Positions 13,175 through 13,382 of a stretch of 13,382 nucleotides of DNA are shown in pieces (the stretch's first letter is position 1; every line of letters starts with the position of its first letter). Source of the stretch: an uncultured Angelakisella sp. (lineage in GTDB: Bacteria; Bacillota; Clostridia; Oscillospirales; Ruminococcaceae); NCBI GenBank assembly GCA_910585525.1, contig CAJUFR010000058.1:1-13382 (forward strand). The letters are read 5' to 3'. The notes beneath the pieces are model-generated. The model saw only the letters and a list, made by a program, of their open reading frames with translations, searched no databases and was not told the origin of the DNA. A program made the position numbers and the translations under genes.

Positions 13175-13382
13175 ATGCTGACGAAAGAGGACATACTGGC
13201 TATTGCAGAACTGATGGACGAAAAGTTGAGAACCGAAAGACAGGCTGTCTCTGAAATGATGGACAAAAAATTGAAACCCATCAACGAGGACCTCTCCGGG
13301 GTAAAGCAGGACCTCTCCGGGGTAAAGGAGGACCTTGCCGGAGTGAAACAGGACCTCTCCGGGGTAAAGCAGGACCTCTCCG
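13175..13382 (+). CDS. Heptad-repeat coiled-coil protein, N-terminal part (runs off the window)
   Basis: The first 69 codons are visible. AGGAGGTG (13162-13169) lies 5 nt before the ATG, and a strong promoter precedes it. Residues 1-37 are charged and helical (L-T-K-E-D-I-L-A-I-A-E-L-M-D-E-K-L). From residue 38 the protein becomes a regular 7-residue repeat, E/Q-D-L-S/A-G-V-K, with Leu and Val in a/d-like positions, which predicts a long parallel coiled coil. Such stalks occur in surface, phage-tail and DNA-binding proteins, and the rest of the gene is needed to decide. The A/T-richer start (A-A-A-rich codons) differs slightly from the neighbouring G+C-rich genes. No stop occurs before 13382. 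Confidence 0.75.
   Translation, partial: MLTKEDILAIAELMDEKLRTERQAVSEMMDKKLKPINEDLSGVKQDLSGVKEDLAGVKQDLSGVKQDLS
13286..13382 (+). repeat. 21-nt in-frame tandem repeat (four units plus part)
   Basis: Units of 21 nt begin at 13286, 13307, 13328, 13349 and 13370. Units 1, 2, 4 and partial 5 are nearly identical; unit 3 differs at several mostly synonymous sites. Each unit encodes one heptad, so copy-number changes lengthen or shorten the coiled coil without shifting frame. Confidence 0.9.

Noticed and set aside
13286..13382. CRISPR array
   Set aside because: Units are contiguous, 21 nt and in frame, without spacers.

Overview
The window is G+C-rich DNA, probably from a spore-forming Firmicute of the Oscillospiraceae/Ruminococcaceae kind (Flavonifractor- or Lawsonibacter-like gut clostridia). 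The reasons are strong AGGAGG-type ribosome sites, sigma-A promoters with TATAAT or TGnTATAAT boxes, the spore-cortex amidase gene cwlD, a BlaI/BlaR1 regulator pair, a small clostridial four-cysteine protein gene, and intrinsic terminators after most units. The genus is an inference. The window is chromosomal, and I see no insertion sequence, prophage module or CRISPR array.

Layout, left to right. Positions 1-55 are the 3' end of a tRNA-Gly(GCC), followed by a terminator. Next is a monocistronic lipoprotein gene (223-1350). A convergent sugar-phosphate isomerase/epimerase-like TIM-barrel gene follows (1395-2378, minus). A 215-bp divergent regulatory region holds a loxP-arm-like palindrome, a strong promoter and two 18-bp direct repeats that look like BlaI operators. 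It drives a two-gene operon: a BlaI-type repressor and a BlaR1-type M56 membrane metallopeptidase with an unusual, internally duplicated ectodomain (2594-5289). A long nested palindrome (5291-5358) terminates this operon and the facing minus-strand pair: a hypothetical gene and a P-loop kinase-like gene, coupled by a 4-nt overlap (5341-6428). A mirror-symmetric divergent promoter separates that pair from a gene for a formylglycine-generating-enzyme-like protein (6551-7501).

The right half holds conserved housekeeping and sporulation genes. cwlD has a sporulation-sigma-like promoter. It is followed by an unrecognised gene (8387-8839) and radA/sms (8877-10268). A near-consensus sigma-A promoter inside cwlD could serve these two in vegetative cells. 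A TTG-started 51-codon Cys-rich gene lies opposite the end of radA. Next comes a membrane-fusion protein plus MacB/FtsX-type permease pair with no ATPase gene beside it (10564-12785), then a 61-codon proline/glycine-rich ORF with a good ribosome site. The window ends inside a gene whose product is a heptad-repeat coiled coil encoded by a 21-nt tandem repeat.

The most interesting parts are the BlaI/BlaR1 unit (a complete protease and repressor, a duplicated sensor unlike a penicillin-binding domain, clear operators, and no beta-lactamase nearby), the nested palindrome, the symmetric divergent promoter, the FGE-like protein and the ATPase-less exporter pair. No entirely new defence or mobile system is evident. 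Functional statements come from reading motifs by eye; no database search was possible.
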